A stretch of 64,000 nt of DNA from Mycobacterium sp. 3519A (GCF_900240945.1 NZ_OESG01000013.1:124001-188000), one strand, 5' to 3'; positions 25,622 to 34,281 are shown, numbered from the stretch's first letter. A program made the numbers and translations. The notes: generated from the sequence alone by a model not told the origin.

Positions 25622-26970
25622 CGGCCCGGCCCGTTCGATTGCCCGGCGCCCGGATCTGCCGGCGGTGGCGGTGTGGGTGTATCGGAGGGCGCTGGAGGGA
25701 TGAGCAACGTTGCAGGGTCCACGGTTTGGCCGGGCGTTGGGATCGAGTCCGGCAGCGGCATCCATTGGAGGTAAGGCACTGGTGTTTGAGCTTTGGCTTC
25801 GGTGTCCGGGGCGTCGTATGCGATTTGGCCTTTGTAAGCAGTGATGCTGTCGATCGGGTGGAACAGGAACGGCGGATAATGCATGGCGAGTCGCTTGAGC
25901 ACCGGGGCCATGCGCTGTCGGCAGATCTCGGCGCGCTTGTAGTAGTCCGGTGAGGCGCCCGCCTCGAGCGTGCCGCAGATGAACTGCATCGGGTTGGTCA
26001 TGTTCGGCAACGTGAGCAGGCCGGCGAAGGTGGCTTGGGCAGGGCTGTACATGTTGTAGAAGTTGGCCAGACCATTTGGTCCCACATGGAGGATCTGTTC
26101 GATGTCTTCACTGTGCGAATTCAGCATCGAGGTGAACTGGGCAAGCTTGTTGATCTGATCGATCAAGGGAGCGTTGTTGTCTCCGAGGAACTTTCGGAGG
26201 TCCCGCAACGCCTGGTTGAGGGTGGCGAGCGTGTCATCCAAACCTCGAGAACTGCTTGCCAGCGCTTGGGAAACCGACGCGACGTGATCGGTGAACTGCA
26301 CGATCTGGTCGTTGCTCTTGGACAGCGCGTTCACCAGGACCTGAAGATTTTTGATGGTGCCGAACAGGTCCGATCGTGAATCAGCGAGCCTGCCTGTCGT
26401 TTGTGAAAGCTCGCGAAGCGCCGACCGGAACGAGTCGCCGCTGCCGGTGAAGCTTTCTGCCGCTTGGTTGATGAATGCAGCGACGGGACCCTGCGGATCG
26501 CCGGCCTTCGGGCCCAGCTGGCGACCCAGGTCCGTCAGCTGCTTCTTGACGTCGTCCCATTCGACGGGAACGCCGGTGCGATCGGTTCCGAGGCTCGCGC
26601 CGTCGGGCAGGATAGGGCCGCCGGTGTACTGGGGTGTCAGCTGCACGAACCGGGCTGAGACGAGGTTGGGCGCGATGAGTATCGCGCGGGCGTTAGTAGG
26701 AATCGGGATCCGGTCATCAAGGCGCATGGTGACTTTGACGTTGTCGGGTAGCGGTTCGATCGACTGGATGGTGCCGACGGGGACGCCGACGACGCGGACG
26801 TCATCACCGGGATACAAACCCACGGCGGAGGTGAAATAGGCAACGACCGAGCGCCGATGCGAACTCGATGGCCATATGACGAATACACCGGCGACCAGAA
26901 GCGGGACGAGCACCGCGGCAGCGAAGATCCGCAGCCACGCTCGCTTCGACAGGCGCTCCGATGTGGTCAT
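25618..26970 (-). CDS. mceD: Mce family protein MceD
   Basis: A 450-residue Mce subunit. WLRIFAAAVLVPLLVAGVFV is the N-terminal membrane segment. The MCE domain contains AVGLYPGDDVRVVGVPVGTI and the characteristic SARFVQLTPQYTGGPILPDG. A helical region and a Pro-rich tail ending TPPPPADPGAGQSNGPGR complete it. ATG 26970 overlaps the mceC stop (ATGA), and its own stop overlaps mceE (GTGA), so the operon is fully coupled here. Confidence 0.93.
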   Translation of the reverse strand: MTTSERLSKRAWLRIFAAAVLVPLLVAGVFVIWPSSSHRRSVVAYFTSAVGLYPGDDVRVVGVPVGTIQSIEPLPDNVKVTMRLDDRIPIPTNARAILIAPNLVSARFVQLTPQYTGGPILPDGASLGTDRTGVPVEWDDVKKQLTDLGRQLGPKAGDPQGPVAAFINQAAESFTGSGDSFRSALRELSQTTGRLADSRSDLFGTIKNLQVLVNALSKSNDQIVQFTDHVASVSQALASSSRGLDDTLATLNQALRDLRKFLGDNNAPLIDQINKLAQFTSMLNSHSEDIEQILHVGPNGLANFYNMYSPAQATFAGLLTLPNMTNPMQFICGTLEAGASPDYYKRAEICRQRMAPVLKRLAMHYPPFLFHPIDSITAYKGQIAYDAPDTEAKAQTPVPYLQWMPLPDSIPTPGQTVDPATLLIPPAPSDTPTPPPPADPGAGQSNGPGR

Positions 26971-28031
26971 GGCGCCCTCGGCCTCAGAATCGTTCGCTCA
27001 CTGAGAAATCCGCGTAGGTTGTCGGCGAGGCTGTCGGGTAGCTTGCCGGGCTGAAAGTACAGGTCCTCCAGCATCGCGAGGGCAGGCGGGGGGATGAGGC
27101 CGTTTACGTTGACCTGAAACCCTGGACCGGAGGCGACCACCTCGCCCAGCGCGGTCGCGTAAGGCGGCAACGCTGTGATCGCCTCGCTGATGTGTTCATT
27201 GCGGCTATTGAGGTTGTCAACGACGAGATTCAGCTTTTCGAGCGCTGGACCAAAATCCTGCTGGTTGTCTGCGACCAGGCCCGACAGTTGATGCGATACA
27301 CCCTTGATGCCGGAGATGAGGCGATTAAGAGCAGACCGCCGTTCGTCCAACGCGGTAAATAGATCGTTGCCGTCGTTGACGAGTCGGTTGACTTGTTCAG
27401 CGCGTGTGTTGAGTGTCGCGCTGACTCTTCGGGCGTTGTCCAGCAGCTGTCCCAGCGCCTCGTCGCGTGCATTGATGGTGCGTGACAGTGCTGCTACCCC
27501 GTCCAGCGCCCCGCGAAGCTGAGGTGTTGCGTCGCGCAACGAGTCGGTGAGCATCTGAAGAGCTTCGTCGAGTTTGGTCTTGTCCAGGTCGGCTGAGCTT
27601 TGCCCGAGATCCTGCAGTGCCGAATTCAGTGTGTACGGGGTTGTCGTGCGATCGAGCGGTATCAACGTCGCCGTACCGCCTCCGACGGGCGACACCTCCA
27701 GTGACTTTTGACCAAGTACGGTGTCGGTCTTGATCGCCACCAAGCTCTGATCGCCGACCCTGATGTGACGGTCGACGGTGAATGCGACCTTAGCCCCGAC
27801 GGGAGCTAGCGTGACTGTCTTCACGGTGCCGACCTTTATGCCCGAAACCGCGACATCACTGCCGGGAGATATCCCGCCCGCATCGGCGAACACCGCTTCG
27901 TAGCCTTTCCCTTGTGGCCAGAACGGTAAGTTGGTGTAGCCAGCCGCTACCAACATCAGACAAATGGTTAAGACGATGCCGAAAACCCCTGTCCGCAGGG
28001 GACTGTTGTCTGTGCGTCCGTGGTTAGCCAT
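26967..28031 (-). CDS. mceC: Mce family protein MceC
   Basis: A 354-residue Mce subunit from the ATG at 28031. GVFGIVLTICLMLVAAGYTN is the membrane anchor. The MCE domain has ADAGGISPGSDVAVSGIKVG and the C-subunit signature TDTVLGQKSLEVSPVGGG. The remainder is helical (ARRVSATLNTRAEQVNRLVN). The start overlaps the mceB stop by eight bases. A frame extending to 28352 is antisense-type noise inside mceB. The tail is short, in contrast to MceD and MceF. Confidence 0.93.
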   Translation of the reverse strand: MANHGRTDNSPLRTGVFGIVLTICLMLVAAGYTNLPFWPQGKGYEAVFADAGGISPGSDVAVSGIKVGTVKTVTLAPVGAKVAFTVDRHIRVGDQSLVAIKTDTVLGQKSLEVSPVGGGTATLIPLDRTTTPYTLNSALQDLGQSSADLDKTKLDEALQMLTDSLRDATPQLRGALDGVAALSRTINARDEALGQLLDNARRVSATLNTRAEQVNRLVNDGNDLFTALDERRSALNRLISGIKGVSHQLSGLVADNQQDFGPALEKLNLVVDNLNSRNEHISEAITALPPYATALGEVVASGPGFQVNVNGLIPPPALAMLEDLYFQPGKLPDSLADNLRGFLSERTILRPRAP

Positions 28032-29061
28032 TCTCGGAGCACCGTCCTTTCGACGGGTCCGGTGGGCCTGCAACAGGAATGAGTATGTCGCTTCCGGCAG
28101 GCCCGTTGATCTTGAACCGGACCGAGCAGAAGTAGATGTTGAAGAAGGAGCCGTATGCGCCGAGCTGAGCCAGTCGGCGGTAGTTTTCGGCGGCCGGATC
28201 GATCTGTGCGTTGATCTCGTCTTTGCGCTTGTCCAACGTCGTGGCCAGCGGGCGCAGATTCTCGACGACGCCCTGCAACGGACGACGTCCGTTCTGAAGT
28301 AGTTCCGTGAGATCGGTCGTCGTGGAGGCCAGTGGTGGAATTGCACCTGCAATAGCGTCGCGGTTTTGCGCGAGGCCGCTGATCAGCTGTTGGAGTTGAT
28401 CGACGGCTGTGTCGAACTGTGTGCCCTTGTTGTTGACGGTGCCCAACAGCGTGTTGAGATTGCTGATGACGTCGCCGATGAGCTGGTCTTGGCCAGCGAG
28501 CGTAGTCGTGAATTGGCTTGTGCTGTTTAGCAAATCGGAAAGCGCGCCGCCTTGGCCCTGCAGCAATTCGATGATCGCGTCGCTCACCTGGTTGATCTTG
28601 TTGCCGTCGAGCCCTTTGAGGCCTGGTCGCAGGCCACCGAGCAGCGCATCGAGGTCGAGTGCTGGCTGGGTTTGCGATTTGTCGAGTGTCCCGCCGGGCG
28701 GAATGAGGTTCAGATCGCCTGGGCCGCTGGCGATCTCCAGATATCTATCACCGATGAGATTCTGGTAGCGTACGATAGCCCGTGACGAGCTGTACAGGCG
28801 GTAGCGCTTGTTCATCTCGAACGTCACGTCCACGCTGTTGTCCGGCATCAGTTTGACGTCTTGAACCGACCCGATCTGGATGCCGGCCATCCGGACGTCT
28901 TGACCCGCTTTGAGTCGTGAGGCCGTGGCGAAGGTGGCGTGGTAGGCGTTGTTTGCGGCGAAGCGAAACTGTCCGAATGTGACGACCAGGAACGCGGCGA
29001 CGAGCAGCATCGCGACGGTGAAGATCGCGACCTTCAACGGGATTCTGTTGTCGGGGTTCAA
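28024..29061 (-). CDS. mceB: Mce family protein MceB
   Basis: A 345-residue Mce subunit. The TTG at 29061 overlaps the mceA stop as TTGA and yields a clean N-terminus, (M)NPDNRIPLKVAIFTVAML, leading straight into the membrane segment. The MCE domain has SRLKAGQDVRMAGIQIGSVQ and VRYQNLIGDRYLEIASGPG, and helical repeats follow. There is no upstream ATG or GTG that would avoid overlapping mceA by more than 300 bases. It belongs to the substrate-conducting hexamer. Confidence 0.92.
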   Translation of the reverse strand: MNPDNRIPLKVAIFTVAMLLVAAFLVVTFGQFRFAANNAYHATFATASRLKAGQDVRMAGIQIGSVQDVKLMPDNSVDVTFEMNKRYRLYSSSRAIVRYQNLIGDRYLEIASGPGDLNLIPPGGTLDKSQTQPALDLDALLGGLRPGLKGLDGNKINQVSDAIIELLQGQGGALSDLLNSTSQFTTTLAGQDQLIGDVISNLNTLLGTVNNKGTQFDTAVDQLQQLISGLAQNRDAIAGAIPPLASTTTDLTELLQNGRRPLQGVVENLRPLATTLDKRKDEINAQIDPAAENYRRLAQLGAYGSFFNIYFCSVRFKINGPAGSDILIPVAGPPDPSKGRCSENG

Positions 29062-30230
29062 AAGTCGTCCCTTTCGGCGAATGCGCCGTGAAAGAGGAAC
29101 TGCAAGGTTGACGGTGCATTGAACTGCAATTCCGTGTTCGGCTGAAACGGCACGTATGCGTTGTCGGTGACGACAAAGGGCGCGTGATACCAGGAGCCAC
29201 CGTATTGGCGATTCGGGATGTTGGGTAGCCCTCGGCAGTTTGGGCCGCCATGTGCATTGACGATTGGAAGGCTCTCGGGATACGTGTATGCGGGCACACC
29301 GGGAAGAAAGCTCGAAGATGTGTACAGACCGGGCTTGATGCCGCCGATGATCGGCGCGAATTTCGCGATGGCCTGCGGGATCGCACGGAGCAGGCAAGGA
29401 ATTTCCGGCGAGTACTCGCCAAGAACCTGCAACGGAGCCCGCAAGCGCTGCACGCCTGCGACCAGGTCGTCGGCGCCTGGGGCCAGTGTGTCGAATCCGT
29501 TGTTGGCCAGACCAGTCGCGGACAACAAGGCAGCGTTGAGGTTGTCCTGCTCCTCAACGACGGTGGCGCTGATTGACGGCACGTTGTCCAGGATCGTGAC
29601 GAGATCGGGCGCGGCGTCGGCGTAGATGTTGGCCACCTGCGCTGTCTTCTGCAAATCGGCCTGCACCATCGGCATTTTCGGATTGATCTGCGCGAGATAG
29701 TTATTCAGACTCGAGAGTCCGGCGCCGAGATTATCGCCGTTACCTCGCAGTCCCTCCGCTATCGCGCTGAGGGTTCCATTGAGCTCAATGGGGTCGATCT
29801 TGTGCAAGAGGTCGGTCAGTGTCTCAAACAACGTGTTGGCTTCCAGCTGAACGTTCGATACTTCGACGACCGTTCCTGGGCTCAAGGCGTGTCCGCTGGC
29901 TCGATCGGGAATGAGGAATTCGACGGCCTTGGCGCCGAAAACGGTCGTGCTCGCGATCCGCACTTTGGCGTTGGAGGGAATGTGACCGAGTTGTCGGCTG
30001 TCGATGGCCAGCGTTAGACGAGCGTCGTCGCCGCTGTAATCGATTGAGGTCACCCGCCCGATTCGGATGCCTCGGTATTTGACCTTGGCGTCCTTGTCCA
30101 TCACGAGGCCTGCCCGCGGGGACATCACGGTGACAATGTCGAATGAGCTGAACACGGCGTTATAGGACAGGTATGTGAACACCACGACGATCGCGATGAG
30201 GCCTACCAAACCGGCGGCGGCGATCCTCAC
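29058..30230 (-). CDS. mceA: Mce family protein MceA
   Basis: A 390-residue first subunit of the Mce complex. The GTG at 30230 gives (M)RIAAAGLVGLIAIVVVFTYL as membrane anchor. The MCE domain has PRAGLVMDKDAKVKYRGIRI and RIASTTVFGAKAVEFLIPD, the A-type signature. The helical part and a domain with two Cys (IPCLLRAIPQ and GGPNCRGLP) follow. The open frame continues to 30401, but that part contains the promoter/operator at 30321. No yrbEA/yrbEB integral-membrane genes precede it, unlike canonical mce operons, so this gene cluster must borrow permeases encoded elsewhere. Confidence 0.92.
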   Translation of the reverse strand: MRIAAAGLVGLIAIVVVFTYLSYNAVFSSFDIVTVMSPRAGLVMDKDAKVKYRGIRIGRVTSIDYSGDDARLTLAIDSRQLGHIPSNAKVRIASTTVFGAKAVEFLIPDRASGHALSPGTVVEVSNVQLEANTLFETLTDLLHKIDPIELNGTLSAIAEGLRGNGDNLGAGLSSLNNYLAQINPKMPMVQADLQKTAQVANIYADAAPDLVTILDNVPSISATVVEEQDNLNAALLSATGLANNGFDTLAPGADDLVAGVQRLRAPLQVLGEYSPEIPCLLRAIPQAIAKFAPIIGGIKPGLYTSSSFLPGVPAYTYPESLPIVNAHGGPNCRGLPNIPNRQYGGSWYHAPFVVTDNAYVPFQPNTELQFNAPSTLQFLFHGAFAERDDF

Positions 30231-30320
30231 GCGAGATCTCTTCGGTTGGCGGTCCGTTGTCGTGCCTCTCGATTTGCGCCGTTGGGCTGCGCCGCCTGCC
30301 GAGTAGCAAACAGCCTGATG

Positions 30321-30351
30321 GAACAATAGGGCAATATTTGTTCTGTCGTCA
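30321..30351 (-). promoter_or_regulatory. Predicted operator and promoter of the mce operon
   Basis: GAACA (30321) and TGTTC (30339) are 18 bp apart, with a degenerate inner element GGGCA (30329) at the 8-bp step. On the minus strand the -10 TATTGT (30323-30328) lies inside the first pentamer pair, the same overlap seen at 7184-7196 and 11977-11989. A leader of about 85 bases separates it from the GTG at 30230. Confidence 0.55.
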
Positions 30352-30882
30352 ACAAGGGAATTGCGCCAACGTGAGGGGCGCTCATCGCGACCGACTGGCA
30401 CAGTGCGGCACTGCGTGATGGCCTAGGTGCACCGAATTACGCTCTGCGGTTTCACAATTCACTGCTGCGGCCACATAGCGTCGATGGCCAGAGGTTGGAG
30501 TGGAGGAACGGGAGAACACGCTGTCCTTCGTGCACATATATGCATCCGTTGCGTAGATGTCTAGTCCGAGCGTCGGACGCATCTGAAGTATGGGCAGGCC
30601 GGTCGGGGAGGGATCTGACACTTTGGTCGCGAGACAGCTGCCAACTATCTCGTCGTTCCCGGTGAAAACCGGTTGATCATGATGGGCTGAAGTGCGCTGG
30701 GTCGCAGTCCTTTCCGCAAATGCGTCGACCCGTTGTTGAGCGCCGTCAAGCCGAACTCGTCGCTGTTCATGATCGGCGAAAAAATCTTTGCACGATCATG
30801 TTAGGTCTTATTGACGCGCGGGTAGATGACAGCTTGTAGCACGAGGTCGGGGCGGAGCTACTCACCGATGTAGGGAGCTTCG
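30352..30882. other. Intergenic region between mce operon and PGRS-like gene
   Basis: About 530 bases without a convincing gene. A 79-residue open frame on the minus strand (30382-30621) has no family resemblance and no ribosome-binding site that I can see. The right end should carry the promoter of the 30883 gene, whose ATG is preceded by AGGGAG five bases upstream. No repeat or RNA gene was recognised. Confidence 0.5.
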
Positions 30883-32185
30883 ATGGCTGCGAAACACAGG
30901 AAGACGATCGACCGCGGACGCCCGGGTACGCAGACACTGGTCACAGCGGCCTGCGTTACCGGCGGAGCGTTCGCCGCGGCGATGGGTGGCGCACACAATG
31001 CCCCGGAATTGACGCCGACCCCGACGCCGACGACCGCACCGGCATCGATATTGGCCGCGGCCGTCGCATCCGAACCGATGCCGAACCCGCTGTTGGCAGC
31101 GGTCCAAACCACAGGGGATGCGGTCGGCGCACTCGGCGGGGTTGGTGTGGACCCGGTCGAGGACAACACCGATCCGGCACTGCAGTTGCCCGAGCGTCAA
31201 CCCGTACTCAGCGCGGACCCAGTGCTGTCGTTCGCTCCTACGACCTTCTCCGCGCATACGCTCGGGTCGTCGATCGCAGGCGTGAACCCACGGTCGAGCG
31301 CGCTGGTCGGCCCCGCATCAGCGCAGTTCACGCCCGAGGCCGGATCGTTCCGGAACCCGGCGTTCGAGGCGATCGGCGTCATGACCTATCAGGCGGTCCA
31401 ATTCGTCGGCATCTTCATCGGAAACGGCGACGAGCCCGGTGAAAATGGTGGCCTCCTGATCGGCAACGGCGCCGACGGGGGACCGGGCCAGAACGGCGGT
31501 CGCGGCGGACTGCTGTTCGGCAGCGGTGGCAACGGCGGCGCCGGGATCGCGGGTGTCGACGGCGGCCGGGGCGGGGACGGCGGCGACGCCGGGCTGTGGG
31601 GCAGCGGCGGCACCGGCGGGGGCGGGGGCCGCGTCCCGGCCGGCACCGGCGGGGGCACCGGGGGGAGTGGGGGGGGCCGGGGGCAATCCGGGCTTCAACG
31701 GCACCGCGGGCGACGGCGGCGACGGGGGCGGCGCGTCGGCGGTGTCCGGCACCGCGACGGGTGGAGTGGGCGGCAACGGAGGACTGGGTGGCATCGACGG
31801 TCAAGGCGGCGATGGCGGATCCGGCGGCAGTGCCGCCGCCGAGTCGGGTGATGCCATCGGCGGTGCAGGCGGTTCGGGCGGCGGCAGCGGCCTGATGCAA
31901 CACGGCGGTGACGGCGGCGACGGCGGCCACGCGACAGCCGAGACCGGCACCGCGCTGGGCGGCGACGGCGGCAACGGAGGGTCCACCAGTTGGGCGAACG
32001 GATACCACGCCGGCAGCGGCGGCAAGGGTGGCAACGGCACCGCAACCAACGGCACCGGCACGGGTGGCAACGGTGGCGACGGCGGCACGGACGGTCCCGG
32101 TGCGGCGGACGGCACGGGCGGCGTGGGCGGTACCGGATCGGGATCCACCGGAAGCACCGACGGCGGCCCAGGCAAGCACGGGTAA
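30883..32185 (+). CDS. PGRS-like glycine-rich exported protein, interrupted by a frameshift
   Basis: The first frame gives an N-terminus with a hydrophobic export-like segment (TLVTAACVTGGAFAAAMGG), a Pro-Thr stretch, a non-repetitive ~170-residue domain and then GGxGG repeats (GNGADGGPGQNGGRGGLLFG). Near 31669-31676, in a run of eight G, the reading frame must move by one base to continue the same repeats (GGDGGGASAVSGTATGGVGG and onwards) to a stop at 32185. Without the shift the first frame turns Arg-rich and stops at 31851. The protein would be about 433 residues. It has no PE domain, so it is PGRS-like only in composition. Either the gene is broken, the G tract is variable, or the base is a sequencing error. 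Confidence 0.6.
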
Positions 32186-32187
32186 GG

Positions 32188-32775
32188 CTACGGCGCCTGC
32201 TTGGTCAGCGCATCGATCTGCCGTTCAACGAAGTGGCGCATCTCCTCATGTCCCAGGGCGACGCCGACGGCGTCCTCGTTGCAGAGGCTGCGCGCGATCT
32301 GCGCGATCAGCATCGAGATCACGATCGGCGGGTAGGTGTCCAAGTCGATGCCGTGCGCGCGTAACGCGACGGTGACGGCTGCGGTCTCGATATCGCGAAC
32401 GCGTTCGGCATACGCGCTGAGCTCAGCGCCAATTACCTTGCGGTGGTTGGCAAGTGCCATGAATTCGGTGTTCAGTACGGTGCGCCGCCGGTCGCTGTTG
32501 ACGGCCCACAGTGCCCGCAACGGATCGTCGTCGGTCAGCGCGGCGCGCATCTGATTCAGCGCGGCGTCCGCGCCCTCGCGCAGCACCGCGAGGAACAGGT
32601 CGTCCATCGTGGGGAAGTAGTAGTGCACGAGAGGCTGCCGCACCCCGACCTTGGCGGCCACTCGGCGAGAAGTGGCAGCCGCATAGCCCTCGTCGTGCAT
32701 GATCTGGGCGGTCGCCTCGATGAGCCGGCGCCGAGTGCCGCCGTCGTCGGCCCTCGCTTTGCGCGGCGCGGCCAT
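32188..32775 (-). CDS. TetR family transcriptional regulator
   Basis: A 195-residue TetR-type repressor. The N-terminal helix-turn-helix is RRLIEATAQIMHDEGYAAAT followed by RRVAAKVGVRQPLVHYYFPT, and the ligand-binding C-terminal half is less conserved, as usual. It converges with the PGRS-like gene, two bases apart. Its own upstream region (32776-32815) shows no GAACA/TGTTC pentamers, so it is not obviously the regulator of the catabolic cluster, although it is the closest TetR gene to the mce promoter. Confidence 0.92.
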   Translation of the reverse strand: MAAPRKARADDGGTRRRLIEATAQIMHDEGYAAATSRRVAAKVGVRQPLVHYYFPTMDDLFLAVLREGADAALNQMRAALTDDDPLRALWAVNSDRRRTVLNTEFMALANHRKVIGAELSAYAERVRDIETAAVTVALRAHGIDLDTYPPIVISMLIAQIARSLCNEDAVGVALGHEEMRHFVERQIDALTKQAP

Positions 32776-32815
32776 TCAGCTGCCCGTCGATCGGATCGTG
32801 GTAGGCATCAGCCGA

Positions 32816-33622
32816 TTATCGCTTCGACGCCGCCGGCGCTGTCGTCAGCACGTGAATCACTTCGCGCAGGGGTTCGGGTGACGTCGCGATTTCACCGATG
32901 AACGGGTGTGACAACTCCAGCACAAGGAACAGCTGCGCCCCGACGAGTACACCGAGGATGGCGACCATTGTGTAGTGCGTGGCCGGTCTCTCCACGCCAT
33001 AGATGATCGCGCCGCCGAGCAGCAGTCCGCTGGTGAGGAAGATGACCGCCCACAACGACCATGGCGGACCAATGTCGGTGCGCGCCTGGAACGTTCGCTC
33101 AGCACGTGCCTTACTGAGCGCGTCGAGGTTGGAGTAGGACGCGGCGAGACGCGCTTTCTGAGCGTCGGTCTTGGCCTGGACCTGATCGTATGCCGCGTTC
33201 AAACGGGACAGTGCTTCGTCGGCCTGTGGATAGGTGCGTCCGTTGGCAACCTCGCCCCATTCGGTCACAGCCGCGTGCTCGTAGTCCAACAAGCTTGTCC
33301 GAATCCGCTTTCTGTCGGCGTCGTCGAACACCGCGGCGTCCCTGGCGAGTTGCACACCGGCGGTTCCCTCGCTGCGGGCTCGGCCGTCCGCGTCGTTGAT
33401 CTGCCCCCACATCGCCGAGACCACGAATCCGATGAAGAACGCGAAGACGAATCCGACGACGCCGAACGCGAACCTCGTGACGTCGTTGTGCTCCTCACCT
33501 CTCAGCTGCGGATAGCGGCGACGCACGAAGCGCTGAATCAGCATCGCTGCGCCGGTGATGGCGACGATGATCCCCAGCAGCAGAAGCCACGAGGGCAGAT
33601 TGTTGACCAACCATCGGCTCAA
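32816..33622 (-). CDS. DUF4239/bestrophin-like membrane protein
   Basis: A 268-residue integral-membrane protein. Segments LLLLGIIVAITGAAMLIQRF and FAFGVVGFVFAFFIGFVVSA form the first pair of helices. A soluble helical region of about 120 residues rich in Ala, Arg and Glu follows, then VIFLTSGLLLGGAIIYGV and MVAILGVLVGAQLFLVLEL. This topology matches the DUF4239 family of unknown function. The TTG at 33622 has GGAG seven bases upstream and starts just before the first helix. The longer frame to 33853 overlaps the small gene at 33714 and is low-complexity. Confidence 0.82.
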   Translation of the reverse strand: MSRWLVNNLPSWLLLLGIIVAITGAAMLIQRFVRRRYPQLRGEEHNDVTRFAFGVVGFVFAFFIGFVVSAMWGQINDADGRARSEGTAGVQLARDAAVFDDADRKRIRTSLLDYEHAAVTEWGEVANGRTYPQADEALSRLNAAYDQVQAKTDAQKARLAASYSNLDALSKARAERTFQARTDIGPPWSLWAVIFLTSGLLLGGAIIYGVERPATHYTMVAILGVLVGAQLFLVLELSHPFIGEIATSPEPLREVIHVLTTAPAASKR

Positions 33623-33713
33623 GCCGGCGCTCCTCCCCGCGACCCCTGACCTCGACTGTAGGTGCGCGGCCGGCTCGCGAATGTGCGATCGGAACTTTTG
33701 GCTGTCAGGCCCT

Positions 33714-33857
33714 TTACTCGGCGGTCGACTTCGAGGACTGCCACTGGATGGTCCGCTGGCGGGTCGTGCGCAGCGCATCTGCCGGAAAAACCCGGTCGGC
33801 CAGCTCGCGCCAGTCGACGGCGTCGATATCGGATGCGGAAGGCGCAAACTCAAACAT
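33714..33857 (-). CDS. Small protein of 47 residues, unknown function
   Basis: A short open frame beginning MFEFAPSASDIDAVDWRELA and ending in an SKSTAE tail. The ATG at 33857 has an AAGGAG ribosome-binding site seven bases upstream, stronger than those of most genes nearby, and the composition is protein-like (Trp twice, mixed charges). It lies between the DUF4239 gene and a small exported protein, all on the same strand. I do not recognise a family. Conservation in other mycobacteria would settle whether it is real. Confidence 0.5.
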   Translation of the reverse strand: MFEFAPSASDIDAVDWRELADRVFPADALRTTRQRTIQWQSSKSTAE

Positions 33858-33883
33858 CGTCGGACTCCTTCACTCGAGACTTG

Positions 33884-34228
33884 TCATGGGGCTGACTGGA
33901 TTTGGGCATCGGTGCTCAGCACGGCCAACGGCACCCGTTGCGGGGGTGTAGTCGGCTCGAGAACCTGCTTGCTGTTCGTCACCGTCGTGCTGGTGCAGCT
34001 GGTGGTGTTCGTCGCCTTGTCCGTGACGCAACAGCGGTAGTTGGTGCCGGACTTGCCGGTGGTCTGGTTGTAGATCTTCGTTTCCGTGTACGTGCCGCCC
34101 TTGGCGGCGCAGTCCGATTTCTCGCTCGCATATGCGGTAGGCGCGGCGACGGTCATCAAAGTGCCGAGTCCGAGCACCGCCGCGGCAAGGGCCGGGGTCG
34201 CGAACCTGGTGAAGCTGGTGGTAAGCAT
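33884..34228 (-). CDS. Small exported protein, unknown function
   Basis: A 114-residue protein with a clear signal peptide (MLTTSFTRFATPALAAAVLG, cleavage after AYA near residue 35). The mature part of about 80 residues has four Cys (DCAAKGG, YRCCVTD, TTSCTS) that could form two disulfides, many Thr, Lys and Asn, and a flexible Pro-rich end. It resembles the many uncharacterised small secreted proteins of mycobacteria, and no catalytic motif is seen. Its start is 371 bases from the small ORF's start on the same strand. Confidence 0.75.
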   Translation of the reverse strand: MLTTSFTRFATPALAAAVLGLGTLMTVAAPTAYASEKSDCAAKGGTYTETKIYNQTTGKSGTNYRCCVTDKATNTTSCTSTTVTNSKQVLEPTTPPQRVPLAVLSTDAQIQSAP

Positions 34229-34281
34229 GCGTCAATCGTCATGCGTGAGCTGCGGATCCGTAATCGCCGGCAAGCCAGATT

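Noticed and set aside
26351..26839. 162-residue plus-strand frame over mceD
   Set aside because: Antisense shadow with Ser/Arg/Pro composition; mceD is continuous here.
30382..30621. 79-residue ORF in the mce/PGRS gap
   Set aside because: No family resemblance, no ribosome-binding site seen, and its right side overlaps nothing informative; most likely non-coding.
30883..32185. Classification as a PE-PGRS protein
   Set aside because: The N-terminus is an export-like segment and a Pro-Thr region, with no PE domain, so only the glycine-rich repeats resemble PGRS.
32188..32775. TetR gene as the regulator of the GAACA/TGTTC operator
   Set aside because: It is near the mce promoter but is convergent with another gene and lacks the motif in its own promoter; no evidence links it to the sites.
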